Source of the DNA: Dimorphilus gyrociliatus
Lineage: Eukaryota > Annelida > Polychaeta > Dinophilidae
Length of the DNA stretch: 64,000 bases
Reading direction: 5' to 3'
Assembly (NCBI GenBank): GCA_904063045.1
Contig: CAJFCJ010000042.1
Location: 62,001-126,000 of the forward strand
This document shows, in pieces, positions 33,098-44,822 of this stretch. How positions within the stretch are numbered: the first letter of the stretch is position 1; every line of letters begins with the position of its first letter. The position numbers and the translations under genes were made by a program. Under the pieces are notes generated by a model that saw only the letters and a program-made list of their open reading frames with translations, was not told where the DNA came from and made no database searches.

Positions 33098-33304
33098 GGG
33101 GCCAACAGAAAATGTCCCCAAATGAGATTTTTGAAAGCAACATTTCGGATTGAAAAATGGTTAGGAGGGGTAAAGTAGCTTTTAATTTATAGTTAGGGGG
33201 GTTCCATCTAAGGGTTAGGAGCAATCAAAAAGGTTAAGGAGAGACAAGGGCTAGGTTAGGGTTAGGGTTAAATCATGAATTTGGGGACGTTTTCTGTTGT
33301 ATCC
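33098..33304. mobile_element. MULE-K, 207-base MITE-like element
   Basis: Terminal inverted sequences CAACAGAAAATGTCCCCAAA (left) and its inverse TTTGGGGACGTTTTCTGTTG (right) at the two ends, flanked by the 8-base direct repeat GAAAATTT (33090-33097 and 33305-33312). The interior has CTAAGGGTTAGGAGCAATC and AGGGCTAGGTTAGGGTTAGGG, which is also found, reversed, inside MULE-L at 56.6 kb. No coding capacity. Confidence 0.75.
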
Positions 33305-33595
33305 GAAAATTTTTTTATTATTAATTTGACCTTTTATAAAAAGATATAAAAAATTTATTAGTTTTACAATTAATTACTTAACTTATTCCTTTTTTCAAAA
33401 TATTAATCATAAATACTTGAAAAACAACTCATTACCAATAGAGGACACTTTAATATATTAATACTCTAGCTGTTGATAATTTGCCAATCATATATATCAC
33501 ATACTTGGCTCTTATGTTATCTACAACATGATTTTGTCCTGTCAAATGTTAATTGTCAGTGTGAGATTATTTTGAGTTTTTGGACTTTTTGAAAG

Positions 33596-34585
33596 TGAAA
33601 TTGAGGAGTGTAACATTGAAATTAGTCAGAGAATTCGTGTTGGAGGGGAATATTCTCATTCTGAGAGATATTGCTTAGTTTCAAAACAGAAAGCATTCAA
33701 TTGTTATCAAGCTGGATATGGATGTTATAGATCAAAAAATTATATTCAAGGATTCAATTACAGACAGGGCTTTATCACAGGAAGAGATAATGGAATCCCA
33801 TTCATACACAATGTAATTGATGCTAAGGCTTGTTCAATGGAATGTTTGAAGTTAGCAGCTTGCAAATCCTTTATTATGGTTAAGGAAAAAGTTAATGGAA
33901 CTCATTGTTTTCTAAAAAATGATGGATTTATTACAATTGATACTAATTCTAGTATCATTGCAGTGGTTTATGACAAATTGACTTATAAGACTCTAACCTG
34001 TCAACCTGCACTTTAAAAGAGGCAGGTTATGCATCAGGATTCAGGACATACATGGCTTGCACTGCTAGATGTACAGGAGATTGTGACAGTTTTATCATAA
34101 TGACAACTTATTGTGTAAGATTTAAAGCTTGCACACCAAGAAATTTACTTTTCAATGATAAATTCATGTGTTCAAAATCACTTCCAGACATTCTGCCCAA
34201 TTCAAATATTGAAAAAAGTAGTTTAAAAGTGATGACTGATTCAAATATGCTGACCTGTTTTCAGCCAAATTATATTCCTTTTATAATTAGATATCCCTAT
34301 CCAGGTGTTGATAAAGACCTCAATGCAATTCTGGTAGCAGTTAAGGGAAAATATTTATCATGCTTAAGCAAGAACCTTGACATGAACTTGATTGTTTTTA
34401 TCCCACCAAAAGTTGAATATTTCATAAAATACTCTGGATTGTATAGAAGTTGCAGTATATTAAATGCAAACAATACTGTTTGTAATTACAGTTGCTCATG
34501 TATAAATAGATATTGTGAAGGTATTTATATAAAAATGTTTCCAGAGGTGATTAATCCAATAATATGTGAAATTTCTTTTAAATAA
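33596..34585 (+). pseudogene. PAN/Apple-type secreted protein with one frameshift
   Basis: Open from about 33597: EECNIEISQRIRVGGEYSHS, then a PAN/Apple core (DAKACSMECLKLAACKSFIM...GTHCFLKNDG) up to TLTCQPAL at 34013. There the frame stops and the next frame continues without a gap (KEAGYASGFRTYMACTARC) to TAA at 34585, adding a Cys-rich C-terminal part. One extra base near 34010 explains the break. No signal peptide was located; a first exon with a GT at about 33557 is possible (ATG 33522) but the phase does not fit. Extracellular role by family. Confidence 0.55.
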
Positions 34586-34691
34586 ATAGAATAAACATAT
34601 ATCTATTGATATAAATGACTCTGTCTGTATACTTAAATATGAAATAGACAATTCTAAAAAAAGTTAGCAATGATTAAACCCAGCCTTGTGT

Positions 34692-35418
34692 TTACATTAA
34701 AATTGCTCTATTTCCATTATTGGAGCAATTATTATTAGTTTTAGGAAATATCTTGAACTTGAAATGATTCTTGAAGATTATTTTTATATGAGAATTGCTT
34801 ATGAGTACTATAAGTGAATTAATAACTGTTGGAGAAATTATCAAAAGCTCTACCAAAACCGCTTTTCCACCAGATATTACATATTGATTTAAAGATATAT
34901 CCTTAAGTTGATATAGATAGCACAGCCATAATATGAAAACTAAGATTAGTTTATATAATGTAGCTTTTGAAGATGCTAATATAGACTGAACAGAATTCAT
35001 CTTCAATTGCATAGATCTTGTATGCTTTCTAACTAACCTTAACAAAAGGAAATGAAATATTAAAGATGGTATAATTGGTCCAAAATAGAATATAAATAAT
35101 ATAATCACAGAGGCGATGTCTGTTGAAATATAACCATAGCATATATGAGATTTCTCACTTGGTAACAATAAAGGCATAGATGAACCAAGAAGACGAAGTA
35201 TGTTAAGACAAATTGTTGCAATAATCTGAACCTTTGGAACACAAAAGTAATTGAATTTAAACTGAAAATATCTTGTTACAAATGCACCTAACAAATTAAC
35301 CTGAGCTTGAACATTTACACAACTGGGAACTGTAATCAAAAGTACACAAAAAATTGGTGATATATTAGGTGCAATCTGTATATTGTAGACATTTTGTATT
35401 TTTAGCTCTAATAGTAAA
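34692..35418 (-). pseudogene. 3' exon of a class A GPCR (TM3 to TM7)
   Basis: Open minus-strand exon with an acceptor at 35419-35420 (AAATTAG). It encodes about TM3 with TRY at the DRY position (LLGAFVTRYFQFK), TM4, a Cys in ECL2 (HICYGY), TM5 (FYFGPIIPSLIFHFLLL), TM6 (LYKLILVFILWLCYL) and TM7 with SPTVIN where NPxxY is usual, and a basic tail. No exon with TM1-TM2 was found upstream, where the mariner remnant begins at 35489. It may be a real exon whose 5' part has been lost or displaced by the insertions. It does not complete the receptor at 16.9-19.9 kb, which is of a different type. Confidence 0.6.
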
Positions 35419-35709
35419 CTAATTTGAATAATATTTGTTTAATGTCATAGCCTATAGTCTACTCTATAAAAATTAACTATTTGAGTTTTTAATAGTCCCC
35501 CCAATTGTTTATACATGTCTGCCATTTGGATAGTAGTAAGTCAATGCCATTCCAATAAAAGGAAGATGGTTTTCTCCTTAGAAATTCCCTGATATCTTTT
35601 TTTAGCTCATCTAAATTATCATAGTTAACTCCCCTGATATGATTTTTTAGTCGTCCAAACAAGTAACAGTCAGATGGAGCCAAATCAGGGCTGTATGGGG
35701 GATGTGGAC

Positions 35710-38373
35710 GGCTTAGGGTCAGAACGCCCCTGGTCAGTACGCCCCAGGTCAGAACGCCCCAATTTTGGGTCAGAACGCCCCATTCTTGATTTTGAACGCC
35801 CCACTCATGAGTCAGAACGCCCCCCTGATTTTTGAAGAAAATAATATGTTTTAATGCTGTACTTATTAAATTAAAAAAAGTCAATTGAATATAAATTATA
35901 TATGCATAATGTATTTTTTGTCTTAAAGTACAAAAGCTTAAACAAATATAATAAGTGATCACAAAAAAAGAAATAATTTTTCAAGGAATGTTCAAGTCAA
36001 TTAAACCCTTTAAGAGATTATCTAAACTTAATTCTCTTTCTTTAAACTTCTTCCACAACTCAAAGATAATATCCTGCAAATCTTTATATTTATTCTTCTG
36101 ATTCTGTCTCATTTTATTTTCCACCAACATATCCTCATAAACTTCAATAAGGCTGCTTTCTCTATGAAGTTCAGTGATAAGAGTATAAAAGTTTTCATTG
36201 CTTTTCAAATTTTGATTGATTCTTGTATGCCAAGACTCTACATGATTATTTGTACAAACTATTAATTTATAAACTGACCAATTTTCTGGTTTCCAAATAT
36301 TGCTTTCAATATAAATAGATTCCATATACTCAAGAAGATCAGCATATAAATTCAGTTCCAAAAGTTCCTCTTTAATTTGATAAAACTTTCGTTTGATGAA
36401 TGATGCTGGTAAGTATGCTAGACACATTAGTTTTCTTAACACATTTCCTTTATAACCTTTCATTTTATAGTCCTTGATGTATCCTAATTTCTAAAAAGAA
36501 AATTTGTATTTGTTAATTTCTTAATTTCACAAATTAAATCTGTAACAGAATTGTTATAATTACTTTAATTTACCTGTATGTTTTTAAGAATTGGTTGTTT
36601 AAAATGAAAAGCACATCCTTGTAGATCAGAATCAACAAAAGCATTTTTTAAAGATATCCAAAGAGCTTTTTCAAAATCAAGAACAAACTTTTTTGGGCTT
36701 TTTCCATCTATTAAGATTTTTAACTCCTTGTAAAGAAAAATATATCTTTAGAATTTTTACTCAAATATTTACTTTAGAAAGCCAACCTCAAATATCAATG
36801 AATAATGTTTCTTCTTCTTTCCTGTCATGAGGACAAACATTAAAGGAACTTGTTTATATTCACCTTCTTTTCTTATAAATCCATGAATTGTAAACAATTT
36901 TTAAAAAGGTTTTCTCACAATTTTAAATGTGGCATCAATAAACCATATCTTACAATGTTTCAATAATTTAATTTGATGGTCAGTTGCAAACATGTTTTGG
37001 CTTTTCTTCCCTTTTATATCTTTTAAGACAAAATTATCTGGAATTTCATTTAAATTTAATTCAAACATAATGTTTTCTGGGTGCTTTGGTCTGGCACCTT
37101 CTCTGTATCTTTTAGCAGATCTTTTCATGACATCAATGCTTGGAATATGAGAAATATCCTTTCTGAACTTCAGACTGATATCTTCTGCAATTCTTTTACC
37201 AGATTTGTCTTTATCAATAATTGCAGCTTCCTTTAAATTTAACCTTGCTTCAATAATTTTTCTCATATCATTTTTCTCTCTTTTGTGAATGTGATTAGAA
37301 TTTTTCAAAATGAACTTTAAATCTTTTTGAATTACAGATGCAAGACATGGTGATTTTTTAGTTCTTTGACTACATTTCCAGGTAATGGTTGTTTTAGTTG
37401 ATCTTTTTACAGTATAAGTAAAATTATTGTGAAGAAGAATATCTTTTCCTTTTCTGCTCCCATTCTTAAATATTTCAAAATCATGTTTTAAATTATCATT
37501 TAGACAAAGCTCTCTTGTATCATTAAAAGAAGATTCATTATTTATATCAATTCTTCTTACAACTGGACTATTTTCTGTAACAATTTTAGCAGGTTGATGT
37601 TGATCTTCTCTTGAAATTCCATCATTATCAATATCAATATCTTTATCACAACTCTCCATTCCATTATTCCCTGGAGTACTTGAAACATCAGGGAAATTAG
37701 ATTCAAAGTCAAAAGATAACCTCAGCTATAGTAAAACATTAAATAGTTTTTTTAACAGATATTTGTTAAATATTTTGTACCTGTTCAGAACTTGAACTTT
37801 TACTAACAGTTTCATTTCCAAATACTTTTGAACATGTTGGTGATTTTTTGTTTTCCAGCTTTTTTATTTTAACAATTAGCTTTTTGTTTTTTATTTTAAA
37901 ACAGTCTATACAATAATCTGCATCTGAGGAAATGGTTAAATAGAAAAGAAATATTAAAGAATAAAATCTTACTATTTGAACATTTAGCATGGTAAAAGTG
38001 CCTACATAATTTGCATCTAAACTTCTTTTGAGTCCAATGAAACTTCTTCATACATTTCAAACAAGTTTTTAAATTCATCCTCCTTTTTTCAGTGAGACAT
38101 TAACAGCAAAAAAATTAATTATACTAAGATGAATTATATTTAAGCAACACAATTTCTGAGAATAAACTGATAAAAAAAAACTGGTAAAAATATTTATAAT
38201 AACTGGTATTTAAGAATATTTTTCTCTCAGCATTGTTTTCTATAATTCTCTAAAGAGAGTGGGCGTTCTGACTCATGAGTGGGGCGTTCAAAATCAAGAA
38301 TGGGGCGTTCTGACCCAAAATTGGGGCGTTCTGACCTGGGGCGTACTGACCTGGGGCGTTCTGACCCGACCCC
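35710..38373 (-). mobile_element. MULE-F with perfect 9-base target duplication
   Basis: Inverted arrays of GGTCAGAACGCCCC: six units at 35713-35825 and six at 38258-38373, mirror images in unit order and in the spacing bases. Flanked by GATGTGGAC at 35701-35709 and 38374-38382. 2664 bases. All CG dinucleotides in the arrays are retained, unlike other families, which suggests a young insertion. It contains one transposase gene on the minus strand with a single stop. Confidence 0.92.
35981..38078 (-). pseudogene. MULE-F transposase with a single in-frame stop
   Basis: Exons on the minus strand: 38078 to about 37983 (zinc finger CLKCMKKFHWTQKKFRCKLC...FYHAKC), about 37925-37785 (second Cys pair, CIDCFKIK), about 37728-36790 (acidic linker, FLYWCH-type domain FEIFKNGSRKGKDILLHNNF, then FIDATFK with the first Asp), a short exon near 36720-36575 (VLDFEKA and GCAFHF) and about 36490-35981 (TNNHVESWH, catalytic Glu). 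The only break seen is TAA at 36901-36899 right after IVRKPF, where MULE-A has PFYQLF. Reading continues normally behind it (KLFTIHGFIRK). Probably very recently inactivated, or the stop is a polymorphism. Confidence 0.85.
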
Positions 38374-38501
38374 GATGTGGACATATAGACCATCCCTGAT
38401 TCATCATAAAATCTGTTGTGTATAGACTGGTATGGGGTCTGGCATTATCATGTTGTAAAATGATCTGTTTTCCAGGCCTTATCCTATGCAGTCTCTTTCT
38501 T

Positions 38502-41336
38502 GAGTATGGGAGAAAACAGCCTTGGGAGAAAATGGCCTGGGAGAAAACAGCCCAGGTTTGGGAGAAAACGGCCCAAGTTTGGGAGAAAATGGCCTAGGTA
38601 CTCTTTTTAAGTAAATATAAAATGTAAGCATAATTTTCAATCCAAGTATGTATTTCCTTTAAATAATGTTGCATAAAAAGAAGTTTACTGAATGTCTAAA
38701 AAAATATTCTACCTTCATCTTTGTACATAACATAAGATAAAACAACTAAAAATAGAAAAGTTACTAATCAGTATATGTTGTTGCAGATTTTTCCAAAAGC
38801 TGTAATGTTGTTATCTCTCCTAGTTTATATTCCTTCCAGATATTGAATATTTTGTTCTGAACTATTAAGAAGCTCTTCTTTTGATACTTGTTCATTTTCC
38901 TCTCAGACATCAACTTTTGTACAACTGGAACTAGAGCTGCCTCATGTTTCAGGGTATCTATTAATTTATAAAAAGAGCCCTTAGAAGCTGTCTTTTCATT
39001 CATTCTTCTATGCCATCCCTCCACATCATTATTTGTATGAATAGCCAAACCAAAAATAGACCAATTTTCTGGTTTCCAAGTTGAGTTTATTATCCAATTT
39101 TTTTCAACATAATTATATAAATCCAAATATATATTTTCTCTATTGCTTCATTTCTCAACATTGAGAATGTATGAGGAATAACATCAAAAGGAAGAAAGGG
39201 TAAGGCCAATAAATGTGTTAGTAGTTTCCTATTTGGCATATTGTCATTATAGTCCAAAGAATACCCAAGCATCTAAAACAGAAATTTGTACAGAAAATAT
39301 TTTTTTTTTAACAATTCTACTAATAATACTTTAATTTGACAAAAAACTGCTTGTGTCCAATGAAAAACATACCCTTGAATGAAAACTTGAGGGAATACAG
39401 TATCTAGAGCTGTCCACAATCCCATTTCAAAATCAAAACAAATTTCTTTGGTGTCCATCCATTCATTAGACTTTGAATTTCCTGTTGAAAAATATTATAA
39501 AGTTTTATGAAGTTTTTTATTTAAAAAAGGTGTACCTTAAATACAATCTTATATGCTTTCTTTTTCTTTGATGTCATTAATACAAATGCTAAAGGCACTT
39601 GTTTCATTTCTGCTTCATATTTTAAAAATGAATGCAAAGAAAAAAGTTGAATGAATGGTGGTTTAACAATTTTAAATGTTCCATCCATGTAACATATCTT
39701 GCCTAAAAGTGCCAGTTGATGATTAGAAGCAAAAATTATAATTATGTGTTTGCCTACAGTTACATCTCTTTGCAGGAAATCATCTGGAATATTCACCTTA
39801 AATCAACATTTCAAGTTTTTATTTACAATAAATATTACTTCAGTCTCTTGGCTACTCTGGAAAGTATATGGAGAAGGTAAAAGACTGGAGGGACAATAGA
39901 AAGGTGATGGCTTTACCTTTTTTTGCCTGTAGATGTCATTGCTCCAACATTTTACAGATGAAAATCTCAACTGTTTTATATTAATAAATCCTCAACTTTT
40001 TATGGGTATGGTTTCACACAATCTCCGCAATAACTCTCCCTGATGACTTATTATCAGTTTCACAGATATCTCTCAAACTTTTCTTAGCTTTAATATTTGA
40101 GACTAAACTTTTTCATTTTTCATGAACATGAGGCTTTTCATCAGAAATGAAAATATTTCCTTTCTGTTTAATTATTAATGGACACTGAACTTTCTTATTT
40201 CTAATTGAACATCTCCACACTATTATACTGCCACTCTTCACCTTTTTATTGAAAGCAAAGCCATCATGAAGTAAAATATCATTTCCTTTTTGACTGCCTC
40301 CAATAATAAGTTCAAATGTCTTCTCTGATTCTGTTCGAATGATGCTGTCATTTATTTCAAAGGAATCCTCTTCAATATTATTTGCATGACTTCTGCATTC
40401 TTCAATATGACTAGAATTTGCTTTGTTATTATCAGTGTCTATTTCTTCACTTTCAATATCAATGTGAATGATTTCACTGATATTTTCTCTTTCAATGTCA
40501 GATGCTGCTCTGTCAAAAATTGTATTTTTGGAAGTTTGAGGAATTCTCTTTAGCTGAACAAAGCATTTTCTCAGAGAGATGATTGTACAATTTGTACATT
40601 TTCCCTCTTTGATATTTGAAAAATAATTATCACAAAAAGATAAAAAAAAGTCAAATGATTACCCAAAAGTATTTTATTGCAGCATTGACATTTCTCAACA
40701 ATTGATGTTTCTTGTTCAGAAGTTTTACAAGCTTTACATACATTATCAGCACCTAAAAATAGGAAAAAAAATATTCACTTGAAAATGTAACATGAATGAA
40801 TGAAGGTTTACCTTTTAAACATTTCTGATGAAGAGAATTTTTACAATTTGTACATTTTAATCTTTTTTGTCTTCCAAAAAATCTTCCTTCACAGTTTGAA
40901 CAAATCAATGGCATGTCAGTTATCTTCTAATAATAGGTATTAAAGTCTAAGATTAGACAGTTGAAGTTTAAGTTATGGAAAGAAATATAATTTTGAAATT
41001 TGGATAAAGAAATAAAAATTTTAATGACATTAATAGCAAATTATTAATGATTCACATAAAGAAATGTTACCTGTAAAAGTTCGCTCTTCAATAAAATGAT
41101 ACAAAGATAATCTTTCAATTTTTCTATTATCCCCCTTAATTAAATAAACAGGAAATACTAATAACTTCCTGTGCATGGCTGCTCATATTATGTAATATCA
41201 GAGAAAATGGTAAATGGAGAAGATATGTAATGTTTGTAATAATCACAGGTTAATATATTTATGGGCCATTATCTCCCAAAAGTGGGCCATTTTCTCCCAG
41301 GCTGTTTTCTCCCAAGGCTGTTTTCACCCCAATCCC
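38502..41336 (-). mobile_element. MULE-G with perfect 9-base target duplication
   Basis: Inverted arrays of GGGAGAAAACGGCCCA-type units at 38506-38600 (five units) and 41262-41336 (four to five units). Flanked by CTCTTTCTT at 38493-38501 and 41337-41345. 2835 bases. Terminal bases GAGTATGGG and GGGATTGGGG resemble those of MULE-B and MULE-C although the repeated phrase differs (GGCC in place of GTCC). It inserted in the same mariner remnant as MULE-F, 120 bases away. Confidence 0.92.
38764..40914 (-). pseudogene. MULE-G transposase, degenerate
   Basis: ATG 40914 with the zinc finger CSNCEGRFFGRQKRLKC; a second Cys-rich exon near 40750-40660 (CKACKTSE...CQCCNK); a long exon from about 40625 with a FLYWCH-type domain (FELIIGGSQKGNDILLHDGF, WRCSIRNK). 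It then has TGA at about 40123 and loses about 300 bases of the usual sequence before IPDDFLQRD at 39796. The core follows: YMDGTFKIV, DFEMGLWTAL, YVFHW (Tyr replaces the usual Cys of the C-x2-H pair), and NNDVEGWHRR in the 39126-38764 exon. A frame slip at about 39120 separates the last two coding patches. Close relative of the MULE-B protein; not functional. Confidence 0.85.
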
Positions 41337-41463
41337 CTCTTTCTTAATCTCTTCAGGGTCTCCACATACTGGATGGAGTTGACTGTTTCACCATAATCCA
41401 TGAATCCCAGAAAATGGTGCACATAAGTTTTTCTGCTGATTTAGCCATTTTTAGGTTTTTATA

Positions 41464-41722
41464 GATGATAAGGCAGCATCTCCTCTATGCTATGCTTCCA
41501 AATGCTCATCTAAATATGGTTTTCATGGTATGATTGGCAGCTGCTTCCCTTGTCCTGAGGGTTGTGATTTGTGTAAAAAGAGGTCTAATTCTGATATTTG
41601 CTTAAAATGTAGTAAAGGTTATGGGGAAAAACTGAGTTCAACATTAGCTGGCACACCTTCAACAGTCTCTATAACTCAAGCTCCAATGTGTACCATTTCA
41701 AATTTTCCTAATTTTAGATTTC
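41464..41722 (+). pseudogene. Furin-like cysteine-rich fragment, copy 3
   Basis: 259 bases almost identical to 24086-24345, including GMIGSCFPCPEGCDLCKK and the run to ISNFPNFR. Its left edge abuts the mariner remnant and its right edge abuts the first codons of MULE-H (ATG about 41727). It ends at the same sequence (AATTTTAGA) as copies 1 and 2. Not a gene by itself. Confidence 0.75.
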
Positions 41723-41726
41723 AAAA

Positions 41727-43010
41727 ATGATGCCACAATGCTTTTCTTGCAAAAAGACAATAAACAAGCAAAAAAAGAGAAAATACTCTCTTTTGTATAC
41801 ATACTAATCATTGGATTTGTCTACAAGGTATGTTAAAAATCATTTTTAATCAAATTTATATGTATCATATTATTTCTTGCAGACAATCTGTGTGCACTTT
41901 GTGTTTCAATTCAAAATTGCCAAGCAAAGATTGTGTTAAGAAGATGTGACAAAAAGGAATTTGAAGCTAAACAAATAGTTTCTGACAATGAAATGATTGA
42001 TTCTCTTATCACAAGTGATGAAATAGCTGATGAAAGCCATCCTCAAGAAGATTTGGAAGACCACAAGATTGGCACATATTTTTATACTGATATACCTATT
42101 GAGAAAGATATTACAGTTGTTTCACAAAGAGAAGGAAGTATCATTGAAGAAATTGCTGCAAATGTACAATCAAATGAGGACACAAACATGAATGTGTGAA
42201 CTTTAAGTGAAAACATGATAAATTAATAAATTAATATACATTTCTATTTTTAACAGATTGATGAAAGTTCATTTGAAGATGTAGAAGAGAGTATTTTGCT
42301 GACTGATGGATCTTTTGAAATATTTGAAAATGGAAGTCAAAAAGGAAAACATCTGCTTCTTCATAATGGATTTTCATATACAGTTAAACAAACAAGAAAA
42401 TGTAATTGAATTTGGAAATGTAGTGGCAAAAATAAAAAAGGAAAATGTCCTGGAAGTGTTAATGAAAATGGTGGTAACTTTACATTAGGCTCTAAACCTC
42501 ACAATCATTCACCAAAGAAAAATCTAAAGCAAATTACAAAAATGAAAGTGCAAATAAAAAAATTACAAATTGCAAGCAGGTTGTTAATTACCACAGAAGA
42601 AAAAACCAACCAAAAGAACCAGAATCCTTGACATTTTTACTTAATCACTCCTTTGTTGCTGATGGTTTCCTTCAATGTGATTTATTACATCAAAATGAAA
42701 GAGTGTTAATTTTTGCAACAGCAAAACAATTAAAACTATTATCGTCATCAAAGATTTGGTATATGGATGGCACCTTTAAAGTTGTCAATCAACCATTCAA
42801 GCAAATGTTTTCAATCCATAGTTTTTTGAAAAAAGATGGAGAAATAAAACAAGTTCCATTGCTTTTTGCTCTGCTTTCTTCCAAAAAGAGAGCAGCATAC
42901 TCACTTTTGTTCAAAGTATGTTTTCAAATGATATTGAATATATGTAAGATTAACCTTTTCCTTTTTCAGTTTGAAACAAAATAAATTATTACAAATTAAC
43001 CATTCATTAT
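41727..43010 (+). pseudogene. MULE-H transposase, 5' two thirds, degenerate
   Basis: Begins MMPQCFSCKKTINKQKKRKYS (half of the usual zinc finger, then a stop). An exon from 41882 has CALCVSIQNC and an acidic linker to 42199. Next, from 42256: FEIFENGSQKGKHLLLHNGF (FLYWCH type) with TGA at about 42409, a frame change, then ADGFLQCDLL and WYMDGTFKVV. The frame ends at a lost splice near 42917, and everything after the first catalytic Asp region is missing. LTR-1 sequence starts about 65 bases later. No end arrays seen on either side. Confidence 0.8.
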
Positions 43011-43075
43011 CTTTTTCATTTCTTGTCTTTTTTTATGATTTCATAAGAAAAAAACATTTTCAAGTTGAATGAGTA

Positions 43076-43912
43076 CTGTACTATGCAGATAGCACTGATA
43101 AAGATAAGCAGTAGTGACCCAGTTTCATGTAGGGCAGTGCATACACATTATGCAGCAATAAAACCTATTAAATTATATAAAGAATATTGCTATTTGCAAC
43201 CTAGCATTAATATTACAATTTATTAATCCATAAATTTATGATTTTCAACTAAAACTAGTTCAATTAATTATCAATTATGCTTCAATTCTAAGTATAGATT
43301 GTATTCACTATGTTATTCTTAACATGCATTAATCAGATATACTTCCTCCTTATATGCTGATGCTATATTTACCAACTCAATCAATTGAATGTCATTATTA
43401 AGGTAGAATATAAAAATGGTCAAATATACAATCTACATGTTTTCTTGATTGTTGGACTTGTCCTACTAAAATTGTTACATCTTATGCAACTCTCCAACCT
43501 TCAAAATTCAGCTATTATTTGGAAGAGGAAAACAATAAAAACATGACCATATTTAGAACTTTTCATTGTCTTAAAATGTTACTTTTGTTTTTATGAACAT
43601 TGAAATTTGTGAACTATCAACCCTTAAAAGAGTATATAAATCCTACTAAATTAACAGTTGATAGTTCAGTTTTCTAACTGTCAGCTAGTTGTTTAAACTA
43701 GCTTGTTTAGAACTAGAAGCTCATTTTACTCAATACATATTCTTTGGATGAAATACTGGTGTTTTGTTGATTCATTTCTACCGAAATTGCATTTGTTAGA
43801 CTATTTGTGGACAAACTTTAAAGGTTCTATTTGTTTGAGTACTTTGGCAAATTGGTAAATGATTGGAAAGGACGAACCAGAAATTCCTATAATTACAATA
43901 CAACAAAGTACA
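43076..43912 (+). repeat. LTR-1, nearly full-length
   Basis: About 840 bases; compared with the copy at 59097/60989 it lacks roughly the first 60 bases. TATA box AGTATATAAA at 43631-43640; 3' end ACAACAAAGTACA at 43912. Directly after it a patch in frame 3 reads DQYIKLAKRAEVFFNNARKE, which could be a gag start of the same element, but is too short to be sure. In the copy at 54.8-55.3 kb a plus-strand gag follows, supporting plus as the true orientation. Confidence 0.8.
43631..43640 (+). promoter_or_regulatory. TATA box of LTR-1
   Basis: AGTATATAAA followed by a pyrimidine-purine rich stretch; the same motif is at 60693-60702. About 280 bases from the LTR 3' end, so R-U5 would be about 250 bases. 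Confidence 0.55.
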
Positions 43913-44129
43913 ATGTGGAAAAAGATGAAAAATCAACTCAGTGGACCAGTATATTAAACTGGCAAAAAGAGCAGAGGTATTTTTCAACAATGCAAGGAAA
44001 GAAGATGAAAAGGAATTCAAACAATTTAAAAGAAGATTTGAGAATAACCCAATTAATCCAAGCATAAATTTTACCCAAAATAGATCTTAATTGGTTTCAC
44101 TGATTTGTGATTTGTGATTTGTTTCTTGG

Positions 44130-44440
44130 CTTCAATATTTGAAGCATATATTTGAAATCAAGCTTTTTTTTCTTTTTTTATAAATATGGGCTTTTCATCA
44201 GGAATGAAGATTTCAATATCCATGATTTGATTATAATATTCTCTTCCATTTTCAAAAAATTTCTTTTTGGAAATTTAAGGATTGTTCTTAGCTGGACAAA
44301 ACATTGTCTTTGAGAAATGATTGTACAGTTTGAACACTTCATCTCTTTAATAATTGAAAAAGAATGATTATGAATGCAGGAAGATTTGGTATGGATGTGC
44401 AAGGAAATGAATCACAAGCTTTGGTTTTTGAGGCAAATAG
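44130..44440 (-). pseudogene. MULE fragment related to MULE-G
   Basis: Minus-strand patch EMKCSNCTIISQRQCFVQLRTILK matches EGKCTNCTIISLRKCFVQLKRIP of MULE-G exon 3, and DNA further left (GGGCTTTTCATCAGGAATGAAG) matches its FLYWCH exon. The region between, about 400 bases in MULE-G, is deleted here. No end arrays. Confidence 0.7.
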
Positions 44441-44822
44441 TTAAAAGATGGCATTGATAGAACATGTTAATTCAGGGATGTAAAGGATTTTGAGATTTAT
44501 TCAGGGGTTAGAGCAAAAAGAACTATGTTTTCACTCAAGTAAAAAAAAGAATTGCATAATAGAATTTTCAATGATTTCTTCCATCTTTTAAAAAGAGTAC
44601 AAGATATATAATTATTTAAAATTGAAATAATGATCGGTACAGAGATAAATTTAAGAAAATTTGTAACTTTATTAAAAAATAATTGTATTTACATACTAAA
44701 TTCATTCAGCAATTCTTTACATTGAAATTTGATTATCTCCATGAGAACAAAAAAAAACATAAATGACTTTTAGAACTTTTTACAATATTCTAATATCAAA
44801 ATATTTCTAGAGACATAATGAT

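Larger units (their letters stand above)
35489..41460 (-). pseudogene. Mariner transposase remnant, cut by two MULEs
   Basis: Three pieces on the minus strand read through in one frame once the insertions and one copy of each target duplication are ignored: 41460-41346 (IFWDS near the first catalytic Asp, with a frame slip, then ETLKRLRK), 38492-38383 (IILQHDNARPH, second catalytic Asp region) and 35700-35489 (PPYSPDLAPSDCYLF, the mariner DD34D signature, ending NNWGDY). The N-terminal DNA-binding part is absent. Mariner elements are cut-and-paste DNA transposons in the nucleus; this copy was already old when the MULEs arrived. Confidence 0.85.

Noticed and set aside
33241-33270. TTAGGG units suggesting a telomere or interstitial telomere.
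   Set aside because: Only two to three units, inside a defined 207-base element with target duplication.
35713-35825. Array of regularly repeated short units separated by variable bases, superficially CRISPR-like.
   Set aside because: Units are adjacent or separated by a few bases, the array is mirrored at the other end of a transposon, and the genome is eukaryotic.
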